Positions 1 through 7,558 of a stretch of 32,823 nucleotides of DNA are shown here, piece by piece; within the stretch, counting starts at the first letter, position 1; each line of letters starts with the position of its first letter. The DNA is taken from positions 1 to 32,823 of the forward strand of contig JACZKN010000074.1 in the NCBI GenBank assembly GCA_014859985.1, in the 5' to 3' direction. The position numbers were made by a program, and so were the translations under genes. Source of the stretch: Candidatus Krumholzibacteriia bacterium. GTDB taxonomy: Bacteria; Krumholzibacteriota; Krumholzibacteriia; LZORAL124-64-63. The notes under the pieces are model-generated. The model was given only the letters and a program-made list of their open reading frames with translations. It was not told where the DNA came from and made no database searches.

Positions 1-1
1 G

Positions 2-142
<141 letters not shown>

Positions 143-153
143 GAGGGAATCCC

Positions 154-177
154 GGCGGGGGCGGCGACGCCCCCGCC
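154..177 (+). other. GC-rich hairpin between tuf and rpsJ
   Basis: A perfect 9-bp stem (GGCGGGGGC at 154-162, GCCCCCGCC at 169-177) with a six-base loop lies just after the tuf stop. No T-run follows, so it does not look like a standard intrinsic terminator. It could pause polymerase, attenuate, or protect a processed 3' end. The rest of the 143-284 spacer shows only further GC-rich palindromic sequence (CCCCCCCGGGGG near 199-210) and the rpsJ ribosome-binding site. Confidence 0.5.
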
Positions 178-284
178 AGCGACATGGGACGAGCAGGACC
201 CCCCCGGGGGACACGCGGACGGCGAGCAGGCGGCGGGGCCGGGCCCCGGCGAGGCTGGAGTAGCCGACGCGAAGGAGAACAGAA

Positions 285-593
285 GTGGCTCGACAGAAGA
301 TCAAGATCAGGTTGAGGGCCTACGAGGCGGCGGTGCTCGACCGCTCGGCCGAGGTGATCGTCGCGACCGCGCTGAAGACCGGCGCCCTGGTGCGCGGGCC
401 GATCCCGCTGCCCACGCGCCGCACGACCTACACCGTCCTGCGCTCGCCGCACGTCGACAAGAAGTCGCGGGAGCAGTTCGAGATGCGTATCCACAAGCGG
501 CTGATCGAGATCGAGAACTCGACGCCGCAGACGACGGAATTCCTCAAGAAGCTGACCCTGCCGGCCAGCGTGGACGTCGAGATCAAGGTCTGA
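285..593 (+). CDS. rpsJ: 30S ribosomal protein S10
   Basis: The 102-residue product has the normal S10 length and the conserved segments RGPIPLPT and SPHVDKKSREQFE. S10 is a head protein of the 30S subunit and, as NusE, also joins NusB in transcription antitermination. The start is GTG, fixed by an AAGGAG ribosome-binding site at 272-277, seven bases upstream, and by the expected MARQKIKIRL N-terminus. It opens the S10 block. Its TGA stop shares a base with an ATG at 593, but the next gene probably starts further on. Confidence 0.98.
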   Translation: MARQKIKIRLRAYEAAVLDRSAEVIVATALKTGALVRGPIPLPTRRTTYTVLRSPHVDKKSREQFEMRIHKRLIEIENSTPQTTEFLKKLTLPASVDVEIKV

Positions 594-631
594 TGCCGCC
601 GCACGGCTCGGCTGCCAAGGGAGCGAACAGA

Positions 632-1252
632 ATGATCGGACTGATCGGCAAGAAGCTCGGCATGACCCGCCGCTTCCAGGAGGACGGGCGCAGCGTGCCC
701 GTCACCGTGATCGAGGCTGGTCCCTGCGTCGTCACGCAGGTCAAGAACGAGCGGAGCGACGGCTACTTCGCCGTGCAGCTCGGCTTCGGCGCCAAGAAGC
801 CCAAGAACACCCCGCTGCCCATGCAGGGTCACTTCCGCAAGGTCGGCAGCGGCCCCCTGCGGACCGTCGTCGAGTTCCGCCTCGACGCCGACGCCGGCTA
901 CAAGCCCGGCGACACGGTCGGCGTCGCGGTGCTGGCCGAGGTCGCGACCGTCGACGTGACCGGCACCACCAAGGGACGCGGCTTCGCGGGCAACATCAAG
1001 CGCCACGGCCACCGCCGCGGCCCCGCCGGCCACGGCACCAAGAACGTGCGCATGTCCGGCTCGATCGGCATGCACACCGAGCCGGGCCGCGTGCTGCCGG
1101 GCAAGGCCATGGCCGGCCACATGGGCAACAAGAGGGAAACGAAGCGCAACCTGAAGGTGATCGCCGTCGACCCGGAGCGGAACCTGATCCTGGTCCGCGG
1201 CAGCGTGCCGGGCCACAAGAACGGCATCGTTTTCATCCGGCCCAGCCGGTAG
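632..1252 (+). CDS. rplC: 50S ribosomal protein L3
   Basis: L3 binds 23S rRNA near the peptidyl-transferase centre and is an early assembly protein. The 206-residue product starts MIGLIGKKLGMT and carries the conserved central segment TTKGRGFAGNIKRHGH and the later GKAMAGHMGNKR, both diagnostic. I chose ATG 632 because AAGGGAG sits at 617-623 with an eight-base gap and because L3 proteins begin at this methionine. An in-frame ATG at 593, overlapping the rpsJ stop, would add 13 residues with no family counterpart. It is followed by rplD after 44 bases. Confidence 0.97.
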   Translation: MIGLIGKKLGMTRRFQEDGRSVPVTVIEAGPCVVTQVKNERSDGYFAVQLGFGAKKPKNTPLPMQGHFRKVGSGPLRTVVEFRLDADAGYKPGDTVGVAVLAEVATVDVTGTTKGRGFAGNIKRHGHRRGPAGHGTKNVRMSGSIGMHTEPGRVLPGKAMAGHMGNKRETKRNLKVIAVDPERNLILVRGSVPGHKNGIVFIRPSR

Positions 1253-1296
1253 CCGCCGGGCTGGTCCCGCGGGACCGGAAAGGAACGAGGTAGGAA

Positions 1297-1926
1297 ATGG
1301 CAACGGCGAAACTCTACAACGGTGCCGGCCAGGTGCAGGGGACGGTGGAACTGCCCGCCTCCCTGTTCGCCCAGCCCGTTCACCGCCAGGCCCTCTACGA
1401 GGCCGTGCGCTGCTTCCTGGCCAACCAGCGCCAGGGCACGCACGACACCCAGACCCGGGCCGAGGTGGCCTATTCGACGGCCAAGCTCTTCCGCCAGAAG
1501 GGCACCGGCCGCGCGCGCGCCGGCTCCGCCGGCAGCCCCACCCGCGTGGGCGGCGGCGTGGCCTTCGGGCCGCACCCGCGCGACTACAGCTACAAGCTGC
1601 CGCGCAAGATCAAGCGCGTGGCGCTCAAGAGCGCCCTGAGCGACCGGGCCGTCAACGAGCGCGTGAACGTCGTCGAGGACTTCGCGCTGGAGGCCCCGCA
1701 GACGAAGGCCGTGGCGGGGATGCTCAAGGCCATGGACCTGCCCGGCCGGCACACCCTGCTGGTGCTGCCGGTCGACGGCGACCGGCTCTGGAAGTCCGCC
1801 CGCAACATCAAGGGCGTGCGGGTGCTGCGCTCCCACGAGCTCAACGCCTACACGATCCTCTGGGCCGACAACCTGGTCTTCACCCGGGCCGCCCTCGCCG
1901 GCGCCGAGGAGGTGTTCGGATCGTGA
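1297..1926 (+). CDS. rplD: 50S ribosomal protein L4
   Basis: The 209-residue product has the L4 signature: the extended-loop motif QKGTGRARAGSAGSPTRVGG followed by GPHPRDYSYKLPRK, which lines the peptide exit tunnel. In some bacteria L4 also represses its own operon by attenuation; nothing here shows that directly. A GAGG at 1287-1290 serves the ATG. The upstream spacer contains the 14-base palindrome at 1263-1276 (GGTCCC, GC, GGGACC). The stop overlaps the start of rplW by four bases (GTGA), indicating coupled translation. Confidence 0.97.
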   Translation: MATAKLYNGAGQVQGTVELPASLFAQPVHRQALYEAVRCFLANQRQGTHDTQTRAEVAYSTAKLFRQKGTGRARAGSAGSPTRVGGGVAFGPHPRDYSYKLPRKIKRVALKSALSDRAVNERVNVVEDFALEAPQTKAVAGMLKAMDLPGRHTLLVLPVDGDRLWKSARNIKGVRVLRSHELNAYTILWADNLVFTRAALAGAEEVFGS

Positions 1927-2213
1927 AGGACCTGAGCAAAGTCATCGTGCGCCCGATCATCACCGAGCAGGGCGGGATCATGCGCGAACTCAACAACGAG
2001 TACTCGTTCCAGGTGGCCCCCGAGGCCAACAAGCACGAGGTCAAGAGCGCCGTCGAGCAGTACTTCGGGGTCAAGGTCACCCAGGTGCGGACCATGAACT
2101 ACCGCGGCAAGGTCAAGCGCATGGGGCGCTTCTCCGGCAAGCGCGCGGACTGGAAGAAGGCGGTCGTCACCCTCGCCGAGGGCGAGACGATCGATCTGTT
2201 CGAGGTCGGCTAG
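1923..2213 (+). CDS. rplW: 50S ribosomal protein L23
   Basis: L23 sits at the mouth of the polypeptide exit tunnel and is the docking site for trigger factor and SRP. The 96-residue product has the family order: VIVRPIITEQ near the N-terminus, YSFQVAPEANKHEVKSAVE in the middle, and YRGKVKRMGR, the tunnel loop. It starts with GTG inside the rplD stop (GTGA overlap), so translation is probably coupled. The segment GGIMRELNN replaces the more usual K-x-x-L-x-x-x-x-N pattern but the length is normal. Confidence 0.96.
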   Translation: MKDLSKVIVRPIITEQGGIMRELNNEYSFQVAPEANKHEVKSAVEQYFGVKVTQVRTMNYRGKVKRMGRFSGKRADWKKAVVTLAEGETIDLFEVG

Positions 2214-2309
2214 CGGCGACCCGTCAGGTATAGCCGACGCCGCGCGGCGACCGGCTGCAAAGACGCCCGAGCGCCGCCCCCGGGGCGGCCCGGCAAGGGA
2301 GAGAACGGA

Positions 2310-3137
2310 ATGGCAATCAGGAAACTCAAGCCCGTGACGCCGACCCAGCGGTTCCGGACCGTCGCGGACTTCAGCGAGATCACGCGCAGCGAGCCGGAGA
2401 AGTCGCTGCTCGAGCCGCTGGCCAAGAACGGCGGCCGCAACAACAACGGCCGCATCACGGTGCGGCATCGCGGCGGCGGCCACAAGCGCCGCTACCGCAA
2501 GATCGACTTCAAGCGGAACAAGCACGAGGTGCCGGCCAAGGTCTTCAGCATCGAGTACGACCCCAACCGCAGCGCCCGCATCGCCCTGCTGCACTACGTG
2601 GACGGGGAGAAGCGCTACATCATCTGGCCCAAGGGCCTGCAGGTGGGCGAGACGGTCGTCTCGGGCGAGAAGGCCTCGTTCAACACCGGCAACGCGCTGC
2701 CCCTGGAGCGCATCCCCCTGGGCACGCTGGTGCACAACATCGAGCTGACCATCGGCAAGGGCGGCCAGCTGGCCCGCTCGGCCGGGTCCTTCGCCCAGGT
2801 GATGGCCAAGGAGGGCGAGTACGTCACCCTGCGCATCCCCAGCGGCGAGGTGCGCATGGTCCACAAGCGCTGCATGGCCACCATCGGCGAGGTCGGCAAC
2901 GCCGAGCACGAGAACGTGGTCAGCGGCAAGGCCGGGCGCTCGCGCTGGCTGGGCATCCGCCCGACGGTCCGCGGCGTCGCCATGAACCCGGTCGACCACC
3001 CGCACGGCGGCGGCGAGGGCCGCACCAGCGGCGGCGGCCACCCGGTGACCCCCTGGGGCAAGCCGACCAAGGGCAAGAAGACCCGCAAGAAGCAGCCGTC
3101 GGACGCCTTCATCGTGCGCCGCCGCAAGGCCAAGTAG
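2310..3137 (+). CDS. rplB: 50S ribosomal protein L2
   Basis: The 275-residue product is a full-length L2, a primary 23S rRNA-binding protein needed for subunit joining and close to the peptidyl-transferase centre. It shows the N-terminal RHRGGGHKRRYRKIDF segment, the SH3-like central region, and the C-terminal signature VDHPHGGGEGRTSGGGHPVT with the functionally important histidine. AAGGGAG at 2295-2301 precedes the ATG. The 96-base spacer after rplW contains a 6-bp GC hairpin (2273-2278 with 2284-2289) immediately before the ribosome-binding site. Confidence 0.98.
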   Translation: MAIRKLKPVTPTQRFRTVADFSEITRSEPEKSLLEPLAKNGGRNNNGRITVRHRGGGHKRRYRKIDFKRNKHEVPAKVFSIEYDPNRSARIALLHYVDGEKRYIIWPKGLQVGETVVSGEKASFNTGNALPLERIPLGTLVHNIELTIGKGGQLARSAGSFAQVMAKEGEYVTLRIPSGEVRMVHKRCMATIGEVGNAEHENVVSGKAGRSRWLGIRPTVRGVAMNPVDHPHGGGEGRTSGGGHPVTPWGKPTKGKKTRKKQPSDAFIVRRRKAK

Positions 3138-3144
3138 TCACCGC

Positions 3145-3165
3145 CGGCCGCCGGCGCGGCGGCCG
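3145..3165 (+). other. GC hairpin between rplB and rpsS
   Basis: An 8-bp perfect stem (3145-3152 with 3158-3165) closes a five-base loop in the 47-base spacer. The GGAGGA ribosome-binding site of rpsS begins five bases later. There is no T-tract, so termination is unlikely. It is one of several such spacer hairpins in this superoperon. Confidence 0.4.
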
Positions 3166-3184
3166 CAACGGAGGAAGCTGGAAC

Positions 3185-3454
3185 ATGTCGAGAAGCATCA
3201 AGAAGGGGCCGTTCGTCGATACGTCCCTGCTGACCAAGGTCGAGAGGCTGAACAGCGCGGGCGACAAGCGGGTGGTCAAGACCTGGTCGCGCCGCTCGAC
3301 GGTCGTGCCCGAGTTCCTCGGCCACACGATCGCGGTGCACAACGGCAAGCAGTTCGTGCCCGTCTACGTGCAGGAGAACATGGTTGGCCACAAGCTCGGC
3401 GAGTTCGCGCCGACGCGGACGTACCGGGGCCACACCAGCAAGAAGAAGAAGTAA
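3185..3454 (+). CDS. rpsS: 30S ribosomal protein S19
   Basis: S19 forms a complex with S13 in the head of the 30S subunit and contacts the A-site tRNA. The 89-residue product starts MSRSIKKGPFVD and contains TWSRRSTVVPEFLGHTIAVHNG and the C-terminal GEFAPTRTYRGH motif, all family hallmarks. It ends in a lysine run (KKKK), as is usual. GGAGGA at 3170-3175 supports the ATG. The next gene begins 19 bases after the stop. Confidence 0.98.
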   Translation: MSRSIKKGPFVDTSLLTKVERLNSAGDKRVVKTWSRRSTVVPEFLGHTIAVHNGKQFVPVYVQENMVGHKLGEFAPTRTYRGHTSKKKK

Positions 3455-3473
3455 CACGCTGGAGGTTTCCGAG

Positions 3474-3821
3474 ATGGAGGCACGTGCCGTCTCCCGCTAC
3501 ATCCGCATCTCGCCGCGCAAGGCCCGGCTCGTCGCCGACCTGATCCGCGGCAAGAACGTGGACGAGGCGCTGGGCATCCTGGCCCTGACGCCCAAGAAGG
3601 CCTCGCCGTACCTGCGCAAGGCCGTCCTGTCGGCCGCCGCCAACGCCCGCAACAGGAGCGACGGCGACGTCCGGGTCAAGAATGCGGACCTGCTGATCAA
3701 GGAGATCCTCATCAACGAGGGCCCGACGCTGAAGCGGATCCGCCCGCGGGCCCAGGGCCGCGCGTACCGCATCCACAAGCGGACGAGCCACATCGAGGTC
3801 ACTGTCGCGGCCGGGGCCTGA
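3474..3821 (+). CDS. rplV: 50S ribosomal protein L22
   Basis: L22 lines the exit tunnel with its beta-hairpin loop and is a site of macrolide resistance. The 115-residue product begins MEARAVSRYIRISPRKARLVADLIRG and ends with the tunnel-loop region RIRPRAQGRAYRIHKRTSHIEV, both typical. The reading frame stays open 90 bases upstream, but ATG 3474 is preceded by GGAGG at 3461-3465 and matches the family N-terminus, so the longer form overlapping rpsS is not real. Confidence 0.97.
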   Translation: MEARAVSRYIRISPRKARLVADLIRGKNVDEALGILALTPKKASPYLRKAVLSAAANARNRSDGDVRVKNADLLIKEILINEGPTLKRIRPRAQGRAYRIHKRTSHIEVTVAAGA

Positions 3822-3840
3822 CCGGTCCGGAAGATACGCG

Positions 3841-3861
3841 GCGGGCCCTGCGGGGGCCCGC
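3841..3861 (+). other. GC hairpin between rplV and rpsC
   Basis: A perfect 8-bp stem (GCGGGCCC at 3841-3848, GGGCCCGC at 3854-3861) with a five-base loop lies in the 93-base spacer. The downstream sequence is GC-rich with no T-run. A role in pausing, mRNA processing or translational spacing is possible but unproven. Confidence 0.4.
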
Positions 3862-3914
3862 ACCGGGATTGACGCCGCCCCCGGGCCCACGGGGACGGCA
3901 ACGGAAGGAAGACC

Positions 3915-4589
3915 ATGGGGCAGAAAACGCATCCGATCGGGTTCAGGCTGGGGATCGTCAAGGACTGGAACGCGGCCTGGTTCACCGAGAAGCACTTCGC
4001 CGACTGGCTGAACGAGGACCTGCTGCTGCGCAAGTACATCATGGCCCGGGTCGGCGGCGCCGGCGTCGAGTCGGTGAAGATCAAGCGCTTCCGCGAGAAG
4101 GTCAACATCGTGGTCGCCACCAGCCGCCCCGGCGTGGTCATCGGCAAGAAGGGCCAGAAGGCGGACCAGCTGCGCGCCGAGTTGCAGAAGATGATCGGCA
4201 AGAACGTCAAGCTGGACGTCGAGGAGGTCAAGAAGCCGGAGCTGAGCGCCATGCTGGTCGCCGACCACATCGCCGTGCAGCTCGAGGGCCGCGTCTCCTT
4301 CCGGCGGGCCATGAAGAAGTCCATCGCCACGGCGATGCGCATGGGCGCCAAGGGCATCAAGATCCGCTGCGCCGGCCGGCTCGGCGGCGCCGAGATGTCC
4401 CGGGTCGAGACCTACCACGACGGCAGTGTGCCCCTGCACACGCTGCGTGCGGACATCGACTACGGCACCGCGACGGCCCGCACCCAGTACGGGGCCATCG
4501 GCGTGAAGGTCTGGATCTGCAAGGGCGAGATCTTCCCGGCCGAGTACAAGGAGCAGCAGCGCAAGCAGGTGGTCGAGCAGCGGGCCTGA
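3915..4589 (+). CDS. rpsC: 30S ribosomal protein S3
   Basis: S3 is part of the mRNA entry site of the 30S subunit and has helicase-like function there. The 224-residue product starts MGQKTHPIGFRLGI and contains a type-2 KH domain with the GxxG loop in VVIGKKGQKADQL (about residues 75-87), then the C-terminal domain with GRLGGAEMSRVE and GAIGVKVWICKGEI. GGAAGG at 3903-3908 precedes the ATG. Length and motif order are normal. Confidence 0.98.
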   Translation: MGQKTHPIGFRLGIVKDWNAAWFTEKHFADWLNEDLLLRKYIMARVGGAGVESVKIKRFREKVNIVVATSRPGVVIGKKGQKADQLRAELQKMIGKNVKLDVEEVKKPELSAMLVADHIAVQLEGRVSFRRAMKKSIATAMRMGAKGIKIRCAGRLGGAEMSRVETYHDGSVPLHTLRADIDYGTATARTQYGAIGVKVWICKGEIFPAEYKEQQRKQVVEQRA

Positions 4590-4676
4590 CGGCCGCGCCC
4601 CGGCCCGTGGCCGGACCGCTCGTGGAAGCCTGGCCCGTAGGCACAGCCCGGGCCGAGAGAAGAGGACGACAGAACC

Positions 4677-5090
4677 ATGTTGATGCCGAAGCGCACCAAG
4701 TTCCGGAAGATGTTCAAGGGCCGTCGCACGGGCCTGGCCTGGCGCGGGTCCACCATCGCCTTCGGCGACTACGGCCTGCAGGCGCTCGACAACGGCTGGA
4801 TCACCAGCCGCCAGATCGAGGCCACCCGTATCGCCATCACGCGCCACATGAAGCGCGTGGGCCAGGTCTGGATCCGGGTCTTCCCGGACAAGCCCATCAC
4901 CCTGAAGCCCGCCGAGACCCGCATGGGCAAGGGCAAGGGCAACCCGGAGTACTGGGTGGCGGTGGTCAAGCCGGGCCGGATCCTGTTCGAGATCAACGGC
5001 GTGGACCACGCCCTGGCCAAGAAGGCCCTGGGCCTCGGCGCCTCCAAGCTGCCGTTCAAGACGCGCATCGTCAGCCGTCAGGGAGAGTAG
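4677..5090 (+). CDS. rplP: 50S ribosomal protein L16
   Basis: L16 binds near the A site and the central protuberance of the 50S subunit. The 137-residue product starts MLMPKRTKFRKMFKGRRTG and includes the segment WIRVFPDKPITLKPAETRMGKGKG, the family signature containing the conserved arginine hydroxylated in some species. AGAGGA at 4661-4666 serves the first ATG; a second in-frame ATG two codons on is less likely. It is followed by rpmC after four bases, so the two are tightly coupled. Confidence 0.97.
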   Translation: MLMPKRTKFRKMFKGRRTGLAWRGSTIAFGDYGLQALDNGWITSRQIEATRIAITRHMKRVGQVWIRVFPDKPITLKPAETRMGKGKGNPEYWVAVVKPGRILFEINGVDHALAKKALGLGASKLPFKTRIVSRQGE

Positions 5091-5094
5091 AGCG

Positions 5095-5292
5095 ATGAAG
5101 AAAGCCCACGAACTGCGGGACATGCCGCTCGAGGAGCTCGAGGGCCTCGAGCGGGAGAAGGCCGAGGATCTGATGAACCTGAAGATCCGGCTCAAGATGC
5201 GCCAGCTCGACAACCCGTTGCAGGTGCGCAACCTGCGCCGCGAGATCGCGGTTGTCAAGACGGTGATCACCCAGAAGAGGGCCGCCCTCTAG
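5095..5292 (+). CDS. rpmC: 50S ribosomal protein L29
   Basis: L29 sits beside L23 at the exit of the peptide tunnel. The 65-residue product is a two-helix protein with the usual pattern: KAHELRDMPLEELEGLEREKAEDLMNLKIRLKM, where the first helix pairs with the second, then DNPLQVRNLRREIAVVKTVI. Its start is four bases after the rplP stop, with GGGAGAG at the end of rplP serving as the ribosome-binding site. Length is normal. Confidence 0.96.
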   Translation: MKKAHELRDMPLEELEGLEREKAEDLMNLKIRLKMRQLDNPLQVRNLRREIAVVKTVITQKRAAL

Positions 5293-5348
5293 GCGACCGC
5301 ACGGACCGGCCGGCCGCGGGCCGCCGGGACCCAGGGAGTAGTGACAAG

Positions 5349-5612
5349 ATGACCAATACCGAGAGAAACGTGCGAGCCGTGCGCATCGGCGAAGTGGTCT
5401 CCGACAAGATGAACCAGACCGTGGTCGTCAAGGTGAGCCGCCGCTTCCCGCACCCGCTCTACAAGCGGATCATCACCCGCACGGCCCGGCTCGTCGCGCA
5501 CGACGAGGCCAACGAGTGCAAGGTCGGCGACATCGTGAAGGTCATGGCGACCCGTCCCCTCTCCAAGACGAAGCGCTGGCGGGTCGCGGAGATTCTCGAA
5601 CGGGCCAAGTAG
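5349..5612 (+). CDS. rpsQ: 30S ribosomal protein S17
   Basis: S17 is a primary 16S rRNA-binding protein with an OB fold. The 87-residue product has the family motifs GEVVSDKMNQTVVVKVSRR, HPLYKRIITRT and DIVKVMATRPLSKTKRWRV. GGAG at 5335-5338 precedes the ATG. The 56-base spacer from rpmC is GC-rich and partly palindromic. It is followed after 17 bases by rplN. Confidence 0.97.
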   Translation: MTNTERNVRAVRIGEVVSDKMNQTVVVKVSRRFPHPLYKRIITRTARLVAHDEANECKVGDIVKVMATRPLSKTKRWRVAEILERAK

Positions 5613-5629
5613 TCCGGAGGAATGGTGCA

Positions 5630-6001
5630 ATGATTCAGGAATACACGAGACTCGTGGTCGCGGACAACTCGGGCGCCAAGGTCGTCCAGTGCTTCCGCGT
5701 CCTGGGCGGGAGCCACCGGCGCTACGCGCGGGTCGGCGACATCATCGTCGCCTCGGTCAAGTCGGCCATTCCCAACGGCAACGTGAAGAAGGGCCAGGTC
5801 GTCAAGTGCGTCATCGTGCGCACCCGCAAGGAGATCGGCCGCAAGGACGGGTCGTACATCCGCTTCAGCGACAACGCCGCGGTGATCATCCAGGAGGACG
5901 GCGAGAACCCGGTGGGGACGCGCATCTTCGGGCCGGTGGCGCGCGAGCTGCGCGACAAGAAGTTCATGAAGATCGTCTCGCTGGCCCCGGAGGTGCTGTG
6001 A
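5630..6001 (+). CDS. rplN: 50S ribosomal protein L14
   Basis: L14 contributes to the intersubunit bridge with 16S rRNA. The 123-residue product starts MIQEYTRLVVADNSGAK and carries the signature NGNVKKGQVVKCVIVRT and the C-terminal GTRIFGPVARELR. A longer in-frame extension reaches back into rpsQ, but ATG 5630 with CCGGAGGAAT just upstream and the exact family N-terminus decide the start. The TGA stop shares its last base with the ATG of rplX (5999-6001 and 6001). Confidence 0.97.
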   Translation: MIQEYTRLVVADNSGAKVVQCFRVLGGSHRRYARVGDIIVASVKSAIPNGNVKKGQVVKCVIVRTRKEIGRKDGSYIRFSDNAAVIIQEDGENPVGTRIFGPVARELRDKKFMKIVSLAPEVL

Positions 6002-6315
6002 TGCGGATCAAGAAGAGCGACCTGGTCCGCGTGATGTCCGGCAACGACAGGGGCATGGAGGGCAAGGTCCTCAAGGTGTTCCCCGAGTCGGGCCGCATCA
6101 TCGTGGAGAAGGTCAACCTGATCAAGCGCCACACGAAGGCCAGCCGGAACATGCCGCAGGGCGGCATCATCGAGAAGGAAGGCCCGATCAACGCTTCGAA
6201 CGTGATGCTGGTCTGCCCCAACACGGGCAAGCCGACCCGCATCGGCAAGGAAATCCTGTCCGACGGCAGCCGCGCTCGCGTGAGCAAGAGAAGCGGCGAG
6301 ATGCTGAACGACTGA
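6001..6315 (+). CDS. rplX: 50S ribosomal protein L24
   Basis: L24 initiates 50S assembly and contains a KOW motif, seen here as RVMSGNDRGMEGKVLKVFPESGRIIVEKVN at about residues 10-40, with the conserved glycine. The 104-residue length is normal. The start overlaps the rplN stop by one base and the stop overlaps a possible upstream start of rplE, so translation is probably coupled through this stretch. Confidence 0.97.
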   Translation: MRIKKSDLVRVMSGNDRGMEGKVLKVFPESGRIIVEKVNLIKRHTKASRNMPQGGIIEKEGPINASNVMLVCPNTGKPTRIGKEILSDGSRARVSKRSGEMLND

Positions 6316-6341
6316 TGGCGTCCGCTGGGAGGAAAGAGAAC

Positions 6342-6893
6342 ATGGCTGCTGCGGCGAAGCCCAACATGAGGGTGAAATACGAGCAGGAGGTGGTCACGGC
6401 CCTGCGTGAGAAGTTCGGCTACACGAGCCCCATGCAGACACCGAAGCCGGTGAAGGTCGTGATCAACATGGGTCTGGGCAAGGCGCCCACGAACCCGAAG
6501 ATCATGGAGAACGCGCTGGTGGACCTGGAGGCGATCGCCGGCCAGAAGGCCGTCAAGACCCGTGCCCGCAAGTCCATCTCGAACTTCAAGATCCGCGAGG
6601 GCATGCACGTCGGCGCGGCCGTGACGCTGCGCGACCGGCGGATGTGGGAGTTCCTGGACCGCTTCATCAACGTGGCCCTGCCGCGCATCCGCGACTTCCG
6701 CGGCGTGCCGGCGCGGCTCAGCGGGTACGGCGACTTCACCCTGGGTCTGAAGGACCAGCTGATCTTCCCGGAGATCGACTACGACAAGGTGGACGAGCCC
6801 CGGGGCATGAACATCACCATCGTCACCACGGCGACGAACGACGAAGAAGGCCGGGAACTGCTCAGGCTGCTCGGCATGCCGTTCCGGCGATAA
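6342..6893 (+). CDS. rplE: 50S ribosomal protein L5
   Basis: L5 binds 5S rRNA and contacts the P-site tRNA in the central protuberance. The 183-residue product contains VVINMGLGKA, QKAVKTRARKSISNFKIREG, the P-site loop GVPARLSGYGDFTLGL and the C-terminal TNDEEGRELLRLLGMPF. I prefer ATG 6342, which has GGAGGA at 6328-6333 and eight bases of spacing; an in-frame ATG at 6315 overlapping the rplX stop would add nine residues. The gap to rpsN is 13 bases. Confidence 0.97.
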   Translation: MAAAAKPNMRVKYEQEVVTALREKFGYTSPMQTPKPVKVVINMGLGKAPTNPKIMENALVDLEAIAGQKAVKTRARKSISNFKIREGMHVGAAVTLRDRRMWEFLDRFINVALPRIRDFRGVPARLSGYGDFTLGLKDQLIFPEIDYDKVDEPRGMNITIVTTATNDEEGRELLRLLGMPFRR

Positions 6894-6906
6894 GGAGGAG
6901 TGAATC

Positions 6907-7092
6907 TTGGCCAGGAAATCGTTGATCGCCAAGGCCCAGCGGAAGCCCAAGTTCAAGGTGAGGGCCTACAACCGGTGCCGCCGCTGCGGCCGGTCCCGGG
7001 CCTTCATCCGCAAGTTCGGACTCTGCCGTCTGTGTTTCCGGCAACTCGCCCTCAACGGCGACATCCCGGGCGTGACCAAGGCGAGCTGGTAG
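6907..7092 (+). CDS. rpsN: 30S ribosomal protein S14, zinc-binding type Z
   Basis: S14 sits in the head of the 30S subunit. This is the short 61-residue form with two CxxC pairs (CRRC and CRLC), a zinc ribbon, rather than the longer zinc-free form. The start codon is TTG, supported by AAGGAGGAG starting at 6893 and by the standard MARKSLIAKA N-terminus. It lies 13 bases after rplE and 19 before rpsH. No second zinc-independent copy is visible in the window. Confidence 0.97.
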   Translation: MARKSLIAKAQRKPKFKVRAYNRCRRCGRSRAFIRKFGLCRLCFRQLALNGDIPGVTKASW

Positions 7093-7111
7093 CGAGACAG
7101 GAGCGAGTGCA

Positions 7112-7519
7112 ATGAGCATGACCGATCCCATCGCGGATATGTTGACCCGCATCCGCAACGCGACGACGGCCGGCCACCGGCGGGTCGAGATGCCGGCTTC
7201 GGGCCAGAAGCGGGCCATGGCCGAGCTGCTGGTGAAGCAGGGCTACGTGGAGAAGTTCGAATTCATCGAGGACGGTCCGCAGGGCACCCTGCGGCTGTTC
7301 CTGAAGTACTACAGCCGGGATGGCCGGCGGACCGGGGTGATCGAGGGCATCCGGCGCGTGAGCCGCCCGGGCCGCCGGATCTTCGCCGGCAAGGACAACA
7401 TCCCGAAGGTCTGCGGCGGCTACGGGATCAGCATCCTGTCCACCAACCAGGGGATCCTGACGGGGCACCAGTGCCGGATGCGTGGCATCGGCGGCGAAGT
7501 GCTCTGCGAGGTCTGGTAA
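7112..7519 (+). CDS. rpsH: 30S ribosomal protein S8
   Basis: S8 is a primary 16S rRNA-binder; in enterobacteria it also represses the spc operon. The 135-residue product begins MSMTDPIADMLTRIRNA and ends with the conserved GISILSTNQGILTG and a terminal CEVW. The more usual terminal motif reads ARxxxxGGExLxxVW, and here it is CRMRGIGGEVLCEVW. AGGAG at 7099-7103 supports the start. The spacer after it holds a GGTCCC-CC-GGGACC palindrome at 7523-7536. Confidence 0.97.
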   Translation: MSMTDPIADMLTRIRNATTAGHRRVEMPASGQKRAMAELLVKQGYVEKFEFIEDGPQGTLRLFLKYYSRDGRRTGVIEGIRRVSRPGRRIFAGKDNIPKVCGGYGISILSTNQGILTGHQCRMRGIGGEVLCEVW

Positions 7520-7558
7520 GCAGGTCCCCCGGGACCGGATACCGCGAGGAGCAGAACG

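Noticed and set aside
154..210. Terminator separating tuf from the S10 block
   Set aside because: The hairpin is strong but no T-tract follows, so a standard intrinsic terminator is not supported.
593..631. Upstream ATG start for rplC overlapping the rpsJ stop
   Set aside because: It would add 13 non-conserved residues, and the ATG at 632 has a well-placed AAGGGAG and the standard L3 N-terminus.
428..1303. Long minus-strand open frames across the ribosomal genes and the ABC cassette
   Set aside because: They mirror highly conserved plus-strand genes, are low-complexity A/R/G/H-rich, lack ribosome-binding sites and resemble no family; they are high-GC shadows.
261..2240. Repeated TAGCCGACGC before rpsJ (261-270) and before rplB (2231-2240)
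   Set aside because: Only two copies of a 10-base GC-rich word, with no shared flanks or structure; chance is a sufficient explanation.
3869..5098. A 409-codon plus-strand frame across rpsC and rplP
   Set aside because: It is out of frame with two certain ribosomal genes and its product is an Arg/Gly/Pro-rich shadow sequence.
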